A program made the position numbers and the translations under genes. Under the pieces are notes generated by a model. That model searched no databases. It had not been told where the DNA came from and saw nothing but the letters and a program-made list of their open reading frames with translations. From assembly GCA_949841465.1 (NCBI GenBank), contig CATKZW010000036.1, positions 1 to 32,336 on the forward strand: a stretch of 32,336 nucleotides of DNA. Direction: 5' to 3'. Shown one piece after another: positions 7,589-15,486 of the stretch (within the stretch, counting starts at the first letter, position 1; the number at the start of each line of letters is the position of its first letter). Origin of the DNA: an uncultured Oscillospiraceae bacterium (GTDB taxonomy: Bacteria; Bacillota; Clostridia; Oscillospirales; Oscillospiraceae).

Positions 7589-8872
7589 TCAATCGTCCTG
7601 GGCGGGCAGCTCGATGAGGGCAAAGGAAATCTCCAGCTCCACCCCGTCCCGCACCACGGTGCAGGTCAGCTCCCCGTCCACGCCGGTGCGGTAGAGCACC
7701 CGCCGCAGCTCCACCAGCGAGGTCACGTCCACGCCGTTGGCAGTCACAATCAAGTCGCCCGCCTTCAGCCCCGCCTCCTGGGCGGGCACGCCCTTGTTCA
7801 CCGAGGCCACCTCAACGCCCCGCCGGCCGTCCACCGTCTGGGCGCGGCACTTGATGCCCATGGCGGGCCGCCAGGTCTGGCCGGTGGCCAGAATGTGGTT
7901 GATGAAGGGCAGCGCGCCGGTGATGGGGATGGCCAGCCCCATGCCCTCCAGCACTGCGGCCTCGTCGACGGTGTCTCCGTTCTCCCGGACCAGGCCGGTG
8001 ATTTTGGCGCAGGTAATGCCCACCACCTGGCCGGATTCGTTAATCAGCGCCCCGCCGGAGTTGCCGGGGTTCAGCACCGCGTCGGTCTGGATCAGGCCCA
8101 GGGCGTTGCCGGAGGCGTCCTCGTCCCGGTCCAGGGCGGACACCACCCCCACCGACATGGAGCCCAGCAGGTAGCCCATGGGATTGCCCACGGCATACAC
8201 CCAGTCGCCCACGGCCAACTGATCGGAGTCCCCCAGCTGAGCGGGGGTGAGCTCCCGGCCGTCGGCTTCGAACTTCAAAATGGCGATGTCAAATTCCTCG
8301 TCAAAGCCGATGACCTTGGCGTTATAGGAGGTGGCGGTATCATCCAGCAGCTGCACCCGGATGGCGACAGTCTCGTCAATGATGTGGTAGTTGGTGAGCA
8401 CATACCCGGATTCGTCCACCACCACACCGGTGCCAACGCTGATGTCGCCAAAGCGGTTGGCATGGACGGCCTCCACGCACACCAGGGTGGGCAGCACCTG
8501 CTGATAGGCCTCTCTGCCGGACAGGATGGGGCCTGCGGGTTCGGTGGACAGCACCAGCAGCGGGTCCGGGTCGCCCCAGGGCAGATCGTCGGGGGACCAT
8601 CCGGGGCTGTCCTCCACCCGGTGGCTGGCCCGGGGCGGGGCTTCGTCGGGCAGGCTGGGGTTGGCCTGAGCAATGGCGTCGGCAATGCTGCCCACCGCCC
8701 AGACGCAGATGCCGCTGAGCAGGGACAGGCACAGCACAATGGCCACCAGGGGGGCAAACCACCGCCGGGCGCGGCGGGGCGGTTTCTCAGGCTCCGGCCG
8801 CCGGACGTATGGCATGGGGGGCGGAGGCGTACCGGGGCCCTGGGGCCAGCGGTGGTTGAGATAGTTATCCAT
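7589..8872 (-). CDS. membrane-anchored HtrA/DegP-type serine protease
   Basis: A 427-residue protease for misfolded exported proteins. A proline-rich cytoplasmic N-terminus (1-38) is followed by one membrane anchor (about 40-62), a linker, and a trypsin-like domain with the complete triad: His163 (LTNYHIID), Asp195 (DEEFDIAILKF) and Ser272 (NPGNSGGAL). A single PDZ domain (about 335-415, GVEVASVNKGVPAQEAGLKAGD) ends the protein. GGAGG is 8 bases before ATG 8872. It lies 87 bp downstream of a histidine kinase and its response regulator, an arrangement like the secretion-stress CssRS-HtrA systems of Bacillus, so envelope protein quality control is the likely role. Confidence 0.95.
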   Translation of the reverse strand: MDNYLNHRWPQGPGTPPPPMPYVRRPEPEKPPRRARRWFAPLVAIVLCLSLLSGICVWAVGSIADAIAQANPSLPDEAPPRASHRVEDSPGWSPDDLPWGDPDPLLVLSTEPAGPILSGREAYQQVLPTLVCVEAVHANRFGDISVGTGVVVDESGYVLTNYHIIDETVAIRVQLLDDTATSYNAKVIGFDEEFDIAILKFEADGRELTPAQLGDSDQLAVGDWVYAVGNPMGYLLGSMSVGVVSALDRDEDASGNALGLIQTDAVLNPGNSGGALINESGQVVGITCAKITGLVRENGDTVDEAAVLEGMGLAIPITGALPFINHILATGQTWRPAMGIKCRAQTVDGRRGVEVASVNKGVPAQEAGLKAGDLIVTANGVDVTSLVELRRVLYRTGVDGELTCTVVRDGVELEISFALIELPAQDD

Positions 8873-8959
8873 AGGGAGTCCTCCGATTCAGATCTGAAGT
8901 CCCTTCTTGTTCATTCTGAAAGAAAGAGCAAGAAGCAAAAAGAACGACTTTTTGATATC

Positions 8960-10387
8960 TCACGCCCGGGTCAGCGTGAAGATGAACTTGGTCACGCCGT
9001 CCTCACTGGTGCAGGTGATGTTCTCCTTGTGGCTGTTGAGGATGGTCTTGACGATATACAGCCCCAGGCCCACTCCGTCCCGGTCGGCGCTGCGGGAGTG
9101 GTCGGTCTTGTGAAACCGGTCAAATACCAGCTGCAGCTCCTCGGGGGGGATGGTCTCTCCCTGGTTGCTGATGGTGATGGTGGCCTTGGGCCCCTTCACG
9201 GTGACCCCCAGCCCCAGCACGCCCCCCTTCTGGGAGAACTTGATGGCGTTGTCCAGCAGGTTGTAGCACACCTGGGTGATGGCGTCCTGGTCTCCCCAGA
9301 CAGGGACGGGCTCATCCTCGGGGAGCTGGGCGTCCACCTCCAGGTGCTTGGCGTTCACCTTCCGCTCCAGAGTGACCAGGGCCCGGACCAGGGTCTCGCA
9401 GATGTCGAACTGCTGCTGGGCGGCCCGCTCGTCGGACTGGAGCCGGGACAGGTCCAGCATGGAGCGCACCAGCCGAGACAGCCGCCGGGTCTCCGAGGAG
9501 ATGATCTCCAGGTAGTGGCGCTCCTGCTCCGGGGGGATGGTGCCGTCCAGGATGCCGTCGGCAAAGCCGGCGATGGTGGTCATGGGGGTCTTGAGCTCGT
9601 GGGACACGTTGGCAATAAACTCCGAGCGCCGCTGCTCGCTCTTGGACAGGGAGTCGGCCATGGCGTTGAAAGCCTCGGCCAGCTCCCCCACCTCGTCCCG
9701 GCGGTTTCCCACATCCACCCGCACGTCCAGCTGGCCCAGGCCAAACTGCCGGGCGGCGGCGGCGATCTCCTTGATGGGCTGGGACTGGCGCATACTGGTC
9801 ACCGAGCTGATGATGGCGGCAATGAGCACCACTGCCAGGGTGGTGACCAGCAGGATGGCAAACAGGTCGTGCCACACCCCGCTGATGTTGGACGCGGAGG
9901 CGGACACCAGCACCAGCCCCTGGAGGTAACCGCTGCCCGCGGTGGTGATGGGCAGGCCCACCAGATACCGGGGCTCGCTGTACAGCCCGTCCAGGGTGGT
10001 CATACCCATAAAGGAGCCGTTCACCACATTGTCCACCATCTGCTGGGACAGGGGGGAGTACTGCAAATCGCTGAGGGCCGCGTCGCCGCTGGTGGCGAAG
10101 AGAATGAAGCCCTCCGGAGTGGCCACCATGACGTGGGAGTCGGACACCTTGGCCACCGAGCTGAGATAGCTCTGGAAGGCCTCGGTCTGCCACACGGTGC
10201 TCCCCCCGGTGATGACCGCGTTGGAGGTGAAGTCGGCAATATACCGGGCGTTGCGCTCCAGGGTGTCCTTTTTCTCCCGGATGGTGTACTGGTAGCTCAG
10301 GGTGGCGAAGGACGCCCCCAGCATCAGGAAGGACAGCAGCACCATGCCCACCATAGTGGCGAACTGGCGGCCGTACATGGTTTTCAA
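8960..10387 (-). CDS. membrane sensor histidine kinase
   Basis: A 475-residue kinase with two membrane segments (about 13-33 and 176-197) enclosing an extracytoplasmic sensor domain of about 140 residues. A HAMP linker (about 200-250), the dimerisation/phosphoacceptor box with His263 (FIANVSHELKTPMTT) and a HATPase domain follow (NLLDNAIKFS N-box, DRDGVGLGLYIVKTIL G-box). The chosen start is TTG 10387, which overlaps the response regulator stop as TTGA and has GAGGTGA 7 bases upstream; ATG 10378 is possible but its spacing to the same site is too long. It is coupled to its response regulator and followed by HtrA, suggesting that it senses envelope or secretion stress. Confidence 0.94.
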   Translation of the reverse strand: MKTMYGRQFATMVGMVLLSFLMLGASFATLSYQYTIREKKDTLERNARYIADFTSNAVITGGSTVWQTEAFQSYLSSVAKVSDSHVMVATPEGFILFATSGDAALSDLQYSPLSQQMVDNVVNGSFMGMTTLDGLYSEPRYLVGLPITTAGSGYLQGLVLVSASASNISGVWHDLFAILLVTTLAVVLIAAIISSVTSMRQSQPIKEIAAAARQFGLGQLDVRVDVGNRRDEVGELAEAFNAMADSLSKSEQRRSEFIANVSHELKTPMTTIAGFADGILDGTIPPEQERHYLEIISSETRRLSRLVRSMLDLSRLQSDERAAQQQFDICETLVRALVTLERKVNAKHLEVDAQLPEDEPVPVWGDQDAITQVCYNLLDNAIKFSQKGGVLGLGVTVKGPKATITISNQGETIPPEELQLVFDRFHKTDHSRSADRDGVGLGLYIVKTILNSHKENITCTSEDGVTKFIFTLTRA

Positions 10388-11070
10388 GCTGAAGTCACCT
10401 CAAATTTATAGCCCACACCCCACACGGTCTTGAGGCTCCACTGCTCGGACACGCCCTCCAGCTTTTCCCGCAGGCGCTTGATGTGCACGTCCACCGTGCG
10501 GCTGTCGCCGAAGTAGTCGAAGCCCCACACCTCGTCCAGCAGCTGGTTGCGGGTAAACACCCGGTTGGGGGAGGAGGCCAGGTGGAACAGCAGCTCCAGC
10601 TCCTTGGGGGGCGTGTCCACCCGCCTGCCGTCCACCAGCAGCTCATAGGAGTCCAGGTTGACCACCAGCTTGTCAAAGCTGAGGCGCTTTTCCGGCTGCT
10701 CCTCCTCGCCGTACCGGCGCAGCACCGCATGGACCCGGGCCAGCACCTCCTTGGTCTCAAAGGGCTTGGTGACGTAGTCGTCCGCGCCCATCTCCAGGCC
10801 GGACACCTTGTCGTCCAGCTCCCCCTTGGCGGTGAGCATGATGATGGGGGTCTTGGAGGTCTCCCGGATTTTCCGGCACACGGACCAGCCGTCCATGCCG
10901 GGCAGCATGATGTCCAGCAGCACCAGGTCGGGCTGGACGGACTGGAATTTCTCCAGGCCCACCAGGCCGTCCCCGGCCACGTGGCAGATCATACCCTCCT
11001 TCTCCAGATAGAGCCGGAGCAGGTCGGCGATATTTTTGTCGTCTTCTACGATTAAAACCGTGCGGGGCAT
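10384..11070 (-). CDS. OmpR/PhoB-family response regulator
   Basis: A 228-residue DNA-binding regulator. The receiver domain has the acidic pair VEDD (Glu9-Asp11), phosphoacceptor Asp53 in LVLLDIMLPGMDGW, Thr in IIMLTAKGE and Lys in DYVTKPF. The winged-helix output domain (about 130-225) shows TPPKELELLFHLASSPNRVFTRNQLLDEVWG and SRTVDVHIKRLREKL. It is the first gene of the four-gene - strand operon, driven by the promoter at 11147-11175, and its stop overlaps the kinase start. Confidence 0.95.
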   Translation of the reverse strand: MPRTVLIVEDDKNIADLLRLYLEKEGMICHVAGDGLVGLEKFQSVQPDLVLLDIMLPGMDGWSVCRKIRETSKTPIIMLTAKGELDDKVSGLEMGADDYVTKPFETKEVLARVHAVLRRYGEEEQPEKRLSFDKLVVNLDSYELLVDGRRVDTPPKELELLFHLASSPNRVFTRNQLLDEVWGFDYFGDSRTVDVHIKRLREKLEGVSEQWSLKTVWGVGYKFEVTSA

Positions 11071-11146
11071 GATGATACACCCTTTCTGTAAATATGCGTG
11101 CAGCCGTCACGAACGGGCGCAGCATAGCAGCTTTGATTCTTTTGTT

Positions 11147-11175
11147 ATTATAAGTCGAACGCGGGAAAATTTCCA
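11147..11175 (-). promoter_or_regulatory. sigma-A promoter of the two-component/htrA/birA operon
   Basis: On the - strand TGGAAA (11175-11170) and a perfect TATAAT (11152-11147) are separated by 17 bases. Transcription should begin near 11140, giving a leader of about 70 bases before the response regulator ATG. Confidence 0.7.
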
Positions 11176-11182
11176 CATATTT

Positions 11183-11205
11183 TTGTAAATAAACCAAATT
11201 TACAA
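11183..11205. repeat. AT-rich inverted repeat over the CDF stop codon
   Basis: TTGTAAAT (11183-11190) and ATTTACAA (11198-11205) are perfect inverted repeats around a 7-base loop containing the transporter's stop codon. It could be a weak terminator for the transporter or an operator just upstream of the promoter at 11147-11175. Confidence 0.4.
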
Positions 11206-12360
11206 GACATGTGACCGGTCCACCCCGATGACAGGCCGGCAGTCCGGCTCCCGGGCGCGCAGCTTCTCCTCCAGGGCGGCGCGCACCTCGCCGTCGGACA
11301 GGGCCACGCCGTAGGGCACCACCACGTCGAAGGCCACCTGCCCCTCCCCGCCGCAGCGGAAGTCGTGGACGGTGGCGGCGGGATCGACCTCCCGGGCCAG
11401 CTCCTCCGCCAGGGCCCGCAGCCGGTCCGACCGGGGGTCGCCCTGCTCCACCGGGTCCAGGTGGATCACCGCCTCCAGGCCGAAGCGGTCCGCCAGCTCC
11501 CGCTCCGCCCGGTCCACCACGGCGTGGAGCTCCACCAGAGAGCCGTCGGCGGGCACCTCGGCATGGACGCTCATCATCCGCCGTCCGGGGCCGTAGTCGT
11601 GGATCACCAGGTCGTGCACCCCCAGAATCTGGGGGTGGCTCAGGATAAGCCCCTCGATGTCCGCCACCACGGCGGGGTCGGGGGGCGTGCCCAGCAGGGG
11701 GTCCAGGGTGTCCCTGGCCGCGCCCCAGCCGGAGCGCAGGATGAACGCCGCCACCAGCAGCCCCAGCCAGCCGTCCAGCCGGACGTGGAAGAAGTGGGAA
11801 ACCACCAGCCCCACCAGCACCACCGACGTGGCCAGCACATCGGACCGGGCGTCCGTTCCCGCGGCGCTGAGGGCGGAGGAATCGGCCCGCCTGCCCAGGG
11901 CGGCGAAGAACCAGCCCATCCACAGCTTCACCCCGATGGAGACCAGCAGCAGCCCGGCGGCCAGTGGGGTGAGGGCGGTGCTCTCCGGGCGGAAAATTTT
12001 CTCCAGGGAGCTGCGCCCCAGCTCCACCCCCACCAGCAGGATGAGCATGGACACGCCCAGCCCCGCCAGATACTCGATGCGGCCATGGCCAAAGGGGTGG
12101 CGCTCGTCCGCCCGCTGGGAGGCCAGCTTAAAGCCCGCCAGGGTCACCGCCGACCCGGCGGCGTCGGACAGGTTGTTGAAGGCGTCGGCGGTGACGGAGA
12201 TGGCCCCCGTCAGCACCCCGGCGCACAGCTTGACGGCGAAAAGCAGCAGATTGAGCCCCAGCCCCACCCCTCCGGCCAGCAGGCCGTAGCGCCCCCGGAC
12301 GGCGGGGTCGTGGGTCTGTGTGTAGTTGGGGATAAAGCGGCGCAGGATTGCGTCCAGCAT
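11200..12360 (-). CDS. cation diffusion facilitator metal exporter, Mn-type site
   Basis: A 386-residue membrane antiporter that exports divalent metals from the cytosol in exchange for protons. Six helices span about residues 25-205, followed by a long cytoplasmic C-terminal metal-sensing region. The transport site in helix 2 is Asn62-x3-Asp66 (DAFNNLSDAAGS) and in helix 5 Asp170-x3-Asp174 (GTDARSDV). Zinc-exporting relatives use D/HxxxD plus HxxxD; an N-D-D-D set is the pattern described for manganese exporters such as pneumococcal MntE, so Mn(II) export is the best guess. HPFGHGRIEYLAG between helices 2 and 3 is typical of the family. GAGAGGAGG lies 7 bases before ATG 12360. The C-terminal extension of about 90 residues beyond the usual domain has no motif I recognise. 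Confidence 0.9.
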   Translation of the reverse strand: MLDAILRRFIPNYTQTHDPAVRGRYGLLAGGVGLGLNLLLFAVKLCAGVLTGAISVTADAFNNLSDAAGSAVTLAGFKLASQRADERHPFGHGRIEYLAGLGVSMLILLVGVELGRSSLEKIFRPESTALTPLAAGLLLVSIGVKLWMGWFFAALGRRADSSALSAAGTDARSDVLATSVVLVGLVVSHFFHVRLDGWLGLLVAAFILRSGWGAARDTLDPLLGTPPDPAVVADIEGLILSHPQILGVHDLVIHDYGPGRRMMSVHAEVPADGSLVELHAVVDRAERELADRFGLEAVIHLDPVEQGDPRSDRLRALAEELAREVDPAATVHDFRCGGEGQVAFDVVVPYGVALSDGEVRAALEEKLRAREPDCRPVIGVDRSHVL

Positions 12361-12395
12361 GGCGGAGCCTCCTCTCCGGGATTTGGGTCCTTATC

Positions 12396-12425
12396 ATAGT
12401 ATGCCCACGAAAGCACAGATAGCAA
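12396..12425 (-). promoter_or_regulatory. putative promoter of the CDF transporter
   Basis: TTGCTA (12425-12420) and TACTAT (12401-12396) on the - strand are separated by 18 bases, immediately downstream of the hairpin at 12426-12451. Confidence 0.5.
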
Positions 12426-12451
12426 TCTGCCTGGACCGCAGTCCAGGCAGA
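12426..12451. terminator. 11-bp hairpin after the mltG-U32 unit
   Basis: TCTGCCTGGAC (12426-12436) pairs perfectly with GTCCAGGCAGA (12441-12451) around CGCA. On the - strand it is followed by TTGCTATCT, a poor T-run that is also the -35 element of the next gene, so termination may be partial. Bases 12452-12515 show nothing else. Confidence 0.55.
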
Positions 12452-12515
12452 GAATGTATTCACGCATGTTTGATTCACGCTTCAATTGGCCGCGCGTCTA
12501 TTGTCGCGCTATGCG

Positions 12516-13727
12516 CTATGAGCTGGGCCGGCAGGCCCTTACGACGGACAGCGGCGGAACGGCCCGGGGCAGCTTCATATGGAACTCCATCCGGGGCCGC
12601 TTGGGCTCAATGAGCTCAAAGCCGTCCATGTCCCGCATCATGGGGGCGGTCATGGGGAAGGCGGGCACGCCGGGGCCCACCACCTCGATCTCATCCCCAG
12701 CGGCGAACTTGTTGCGCAGGGACAGCCGGGCCTCCCCCCGCCCGTCGCAGGCTGTGACAACGGCCAGCACCTGCCAGTCCCGGACGTACCGGGCGGATTC
12801 GGTGTACTGCCCCGGCTGGCCAAACCAGAAGCCGGTGGAGTAATGCCGGTGGCTGACCTTGTCCACCTCCGCCCGCCACGCCGGGTCCATGGGAAGCCCC
12901 GCCCCCGCCGCGTCCACCGCGTGGCGGTAGGCGGCGGTGGTCATAGCTGCGTAATAGGCGCTCTTGGCCCGGCCCTCGATCTTCAGCGAGTCCACCCCGG
13001 CGGCCATGAGCTCCGGGATGTGATCGATCATGCACATATCCCGGCTGTTCATGATGAAGGTCTCGCCATTTTCCTCAAATACGGGGAAGTACTCCCCCGG
13101 GCGCTTCTCCTCCATCAGAGCGTACTGGTAGCGGCAGGGCTGGGCGCAGGCCCCCCGTGAGGCGTCCCGCCCGGTCATATAGTTGCTGAGCAGGCACCGC
13201 CCCGACCAGGACACGCACATGGCCCCGTGGACAAAGCACTCCACCTCCAGCCCCTTGGGAGCTCTCGCTTTCAGCTCCGCCACCTCGTCCAGGGACAGCT
13301 CCCGGGCCAGGATCACCCGGCTGGCCCCCAGCTCGTGCCACACACGGGCCGTCTCATAATTGGTGATACCCGTCTGGGTGGACATATGCACCTGCACATG
13401 GGGCGCGTGGCGCTTGCACAGGTCCAGCACGTCGGGGCCCGCGGCGATCACCGCGTCCGCCCCGATGGCGTCCAGGTATTCCAGGTACTCGGGGAGCTTT
13501 GCAACCTCGTCGTTCCGGGCCAGGGTGTTGCAAGTCACGTGGACCCGCACTCCCTTGGCATGGGCGGCGGCCACGGCCAGGGCCAGTCCCTCCCGGTCGA
13601 AATTCCCGGCGAAGGCCCGCATGCCGTAGGCGTTTCCCGCCAGATACACCGCATCCGCGCCATAGGCCAGGGCCATGTCCAGCCGCTCCCTGTCCCCCGC
13701 GGGTGAGAGCACCTCCGGCTTAACCAT
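12516..13727 (-). CDS. U32-family protein, TrhP-like tRNA hydroxylation factor
   Basis: A 403-residue U32 (collagenase-like peptidase) family member. It has the barrel start MVKPEVLSPAGDRERL, an alternating GADAVYLAG repeat and the family signature around ECFVHGAMCVSWSGRCLLSNY, with nearby cysteines (GACAQPC) likely binding an Fe-S cluster. Family members called TrhP/YegQ make 5-hydroxyuridine in tRNA wobble positions from prephenate, although older annotations say protease. In Bacillus subtilis the mltG homologue yrrL lies near trhP1/trhP2, and the same pairing occurs here with an 8-base overlap (ATGGTTAA). The ATG 13727 start is chosen over 13784, which would lie deep inside mltG. No separate methyltransferase (TrmR) is adjacent. 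Confidence 0.85.
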   Translation of the reverse strand: MVKPEVLSPAGDRERLDMALAYGADAVYLAGNAYGMRAFAGNFDREGLALAVAAAHAKGVRVHVTCNTLARNDEVAKLPEYLEYLDAIGADAVIAAGPDVLDLCKRHAPHVQVHMSTQTGITNYETARVWHELGASRVILARELSLDEVAELKARAPKGLEVECFVHGAMCVSWSGRCLLSNYMTGRDASRGACAQPCRYQYALMEEKRPGEYFPVFEENGETFIMNSRDMCMIDHIPELMAAGVDSLKIEGRAKSAYYAAMTTAAYRHAVDAAGAGLPMDPAWRAEVDKVSHRHYSTGFWFGQPGQYTESARYVRDWQVLAVVTACDGRGEARLSLRNKFAAGDEIEVVGPGVPAFPMTAPMMRDMDGFELIEPKRPRMEFHMKLPRAVPPLSVVRACRPSS

Positions 13728-14979
13728 TGCCGCTGTAGCGCTGCACCAGCGCGTCGTGCTCGGCATAGGTGCGGGTGTACTCATGCTGTTTAGTCTCCGG
13801 GTTGAGGACGTAGTAGTAATAATTGCTCTTGTCCGGATTCATGGCGGCCAGCAGCGACTGCATACCCGGATTGGAGATGGGCCCGGCGGGCAGCCCCTGG
13901 TACAGGTAGGTGTTGTAAGGGGAGTCGATGGCGCGGTCCGCCTGGGTGGGCACCTTGCCGCCGTTGATATACACCAGGGTGGCGTCGATCTGGAGGTAGC
14001 CCACCGTCTCGGCGGTGGGGTTTTCCAGGCGGTTGTAGATGACGGAGGCAATGCTGCGGTAGTCGTTGCGCTCGTCGTTGTTGGTGCCGTCGGTCTCCTT
14101 CTCGATCATGGAGGCGATGGTGACGATATCGTGGAGGGAATACTGGGCGTCCTCCCCGGTGTACTGGGACATATACTCGTCCATTTTCGCGTCGAAGTTC
14201 ACCAGCATCTTGTTGATGACGTACTTGGGATTCTCGCCCATCTCAAAGGTGTAGGTGTCTGGGAACAGATATCCCTCCAGCCGGTGGTAGTCCCCCAGGG
14301 GACGGTCCTGGAGCCAGTCGAAGGCGTAGTCCCAATTGGCCGCCATGTCCTGGAGCCGTTCCACCGAGCACACCCCCCGGTCGTCCAGCAGGTCAAAAAT
14401 CTGGTCGATGGTGAGGCCCTCCTTGATGGTGACGTCCGTGGTCTTCCGGGTGGCGGACGACGAGCCCATGCTGGACACCAGGGCGTGGTAGTCCATCTCT
14501 GTGGTCAGCATATAGGTGCCCGGGGCGATCTTGTCTTCCGCGTGGGAAAAGGCGGCGTAGAGCTTGAACAGGAATTTGTACTGAATCAGGCCTTTTTCCT
14601 CCAGCGTGTCCACAACGGAATCGAAATCGGTGCTGTCGTCGATCTCGATCTCAATGGATATGGGCTCCTTGTTGAGGCCCAGCAGGTCGCAGGCCCAGAC
14701 CCAGCCCACGGTGGCCAGCACCCCGGAGCCGGCAATGACCAGCAGGACGTACAGGAAGGCCCCCGCCACCCGGGACAGGGCGCTGCGGCGGCGCTTGGTG
14801 GCCCTTCGGGTGTTGGACTGGGCGGGCTGGCGCTGGGGCTGGCGCTGCCCCTGCTGCGCCGGGGGGTAGTGGAGCTGGCCCTGACCCTGCCGGGGCCTGG
14901 GTTGTCCGGGGCGGGGCTGAGGCTGGCTTCGGCGGGGCTGGGACGGACCGCTCCCGCTGGGACGGCGTTCATCTGCCAT
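13720..14979 (-). CDS. mltG: endolytic murein transglycosylase MltG
   Basis: A 419-residue membrane-anchored enzyme that cuts nascent peptidoglycan strands and helps set glycan length. An unusually long Pro/Gln/Arg-rich cytoplasmic N-terminus (about 1-75) precedes one membrane segment (about 78-108). A LysM-like section and the YceG catalytic domain follow, with Glu293 in ASMIEKETDGTNNDERNDY and the substrate-site motifs VIYNRL, IDATLVY and PYNTYLYQGLPAGPISNPG. ATG 14979 has AAAGGAG 8 bases upstream and is preferred over the ATG at 15048. It is co-transcribed with the U32 gene. A -10-like TATACT lies at 15056-15051 on the - strand, but I see no good -35. Confidence 0.92.
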   Translation of the reverse strand: MADERRPSGSGPSQPRRSQPQPRPGQPRPRQGQGQLHYPPAQQGQRQPQRQPAQSNTRRATKRRRSALSRVAGAFLYVLLVIAGSGVLATVGWVWACDLLGLNKEPISIEIEIDDSTDFDSVVDTLEEKGLIQYKFLFKLYAAFSHAEDKIAPGTYMLTTEMDYHALVSSMGSSSATRKTTDVTIKEGLTIDQIFDLLDDRGVCSVERLQDMAANWDYAFDWLQDRPLGDYHRLEGYLFPDTYTFEMGENPKYVINKMLVNFDAKMDEYMSQYTGEDAQYSLHDIVTIASMIEKETDGTNNDERNDYRSIASVIYNRLENPTAETVGYLQIDATLVYINGGKVPTQADRAIDSPYNTYLYQGLPAGPISNPGMQSLLAAMNPDKSNYYYYVLNPETKQHEYTRTYAEHDALVQRYSGNG

Positions 14980-14999
14980 GCAATTCACTCCTTTAGGGG

Positions 15000-15019
15000 G
15001 ACCGGGCGGCTGCCCGGTC
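15000..15019. other. leader hairpin upstream of mltG
   Basis: GACCGGGC (15000-15007) pairs perfectly with GCCCGGTC (15012-15019). In the - strand transcript this strong hairpin ends 4 bases before AAAGGAG of mltG and could affect ribosome access or mRNA stability. Confidence 0.5.
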
Positions 15020-15077
15020 GAGGGGGGAACCAATTTTCCGGCTCCCACATAGTATAACGCAGAAACGGGGTTGAAAG

Positions 15078-15158
15078 CCGGCCGCGAGGCCGGGGAGCCA
15101 CGGGGCTCGGCTCCGGCGCCGCAGCGGATGCGGCGTCCGAGCCGGTCTCTGTGACCGG
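15078..15158 (+). ncRNA. multi-hairpin structured leader of the Cys-rich gene
   Basis: Three consecutive hairpins fill this stretch. The first is CCGGCC-GCGA-GGCCGG (15078-15093, a GNRA tetraloop). The second is a long stem, 15104-15110 with 15137-15143 and 15117-15123 with 15129-15135. The third is CCGGTC-TCTGT-GACCGG (15142-15158), whose first two bases overlap the end of the second stem. They end 12 bases before GAGGTGA, the ribosome binding site of the gene at 15185. No T-run follows, so these are not terminators. They could form a structured 5' leader or an independent small RNA. Confidence 0.45.
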
Positions 15159-15184
15159 GACATTAAATGTGAGGTGACTAAATC

Positions 15185-15403
15185 ATGTGTTGTGGTAACA
15201 ATGGTGGTTTCGGCGGGGGCTGCTGGTGGATCATCATCCTCATCCTTCTGATTTGCTGCTGCTGCGGCGGTGGCGGGAACAGCTGGGGCGGCAACAATTG
15301 CTGCTGTTGCTGCTGTGGCGGCAATAACTGCGGCTGCGGCAACAACTGCGGCTGCGGCTGTGGCTGCAACAACAACTGCGGCTGCAACGACGGCTGCTGC
15401 TGA
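15185..15403 (+). CDS. 72-residue Cys/Gly/Asn-rich small protein
   Basis: A tiny protein with 23 cysteines in 72 residues and little besides Gly, Asn and Cys. Residues 1-13 are Gly/Cys-rich. Residues 14-23 (WWIIILILLI) are strongly hydrophobic, and the rest is Cys runs (CCCC, CCCCCC) and CGC/NNC repeats. GAGGTGA (15171-15177) is well placed before ATG 15185, and base use is consistent with a true gene. The short hydrophobic core with Gly/Cys flanks loosely resembles small sporulation proteins of the YjcZ type; coat or cell-surface cross-linking or metal binding are guesses. A small hairpin (GCTT/AAGC with CCCC/GGGG, 15404-15424) and another at 15461-15482 follow. Confidence 0.7.
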   Translation: MCCGNNGGFGGGCWWIIILILLICCCCGGGGNSWGGNNCCCCCCGGNNCGCGNNCGCGCGCNNNCGCNDGCC

Positions 15404-15460
15404 GCTTCCCCCAAAGGGGTAAGCAAATGAGCCCGGCTTGTGCCGGCGAAGTACCCAACA

Positions 15461-15482
15461 GGCGGAGGGGCAACCCTCCGCC
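15461..15482. terminator. GC-rich hairpin between convergent genes
   Basis: GGCGGAGGG-GCAA-CCCTCCGCC at 15461-15482 lies between the convergent Cys-rich gene and 5-formyl-THF cyclo-ligase. Neither strand has a strong T-run, so the terminator call rests on position and stem strength. Confidence 0.5.
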
Positions 15483-15486
15483 TCCC

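Noticed and set aside
7895-10411. 838-codon open frame on the + strand opposite htrA and the histidine kinase
   Set aside because: Shadow of the coding strand; composition is His/Gly/Val-rich, with no start signal and no recognisable fold.
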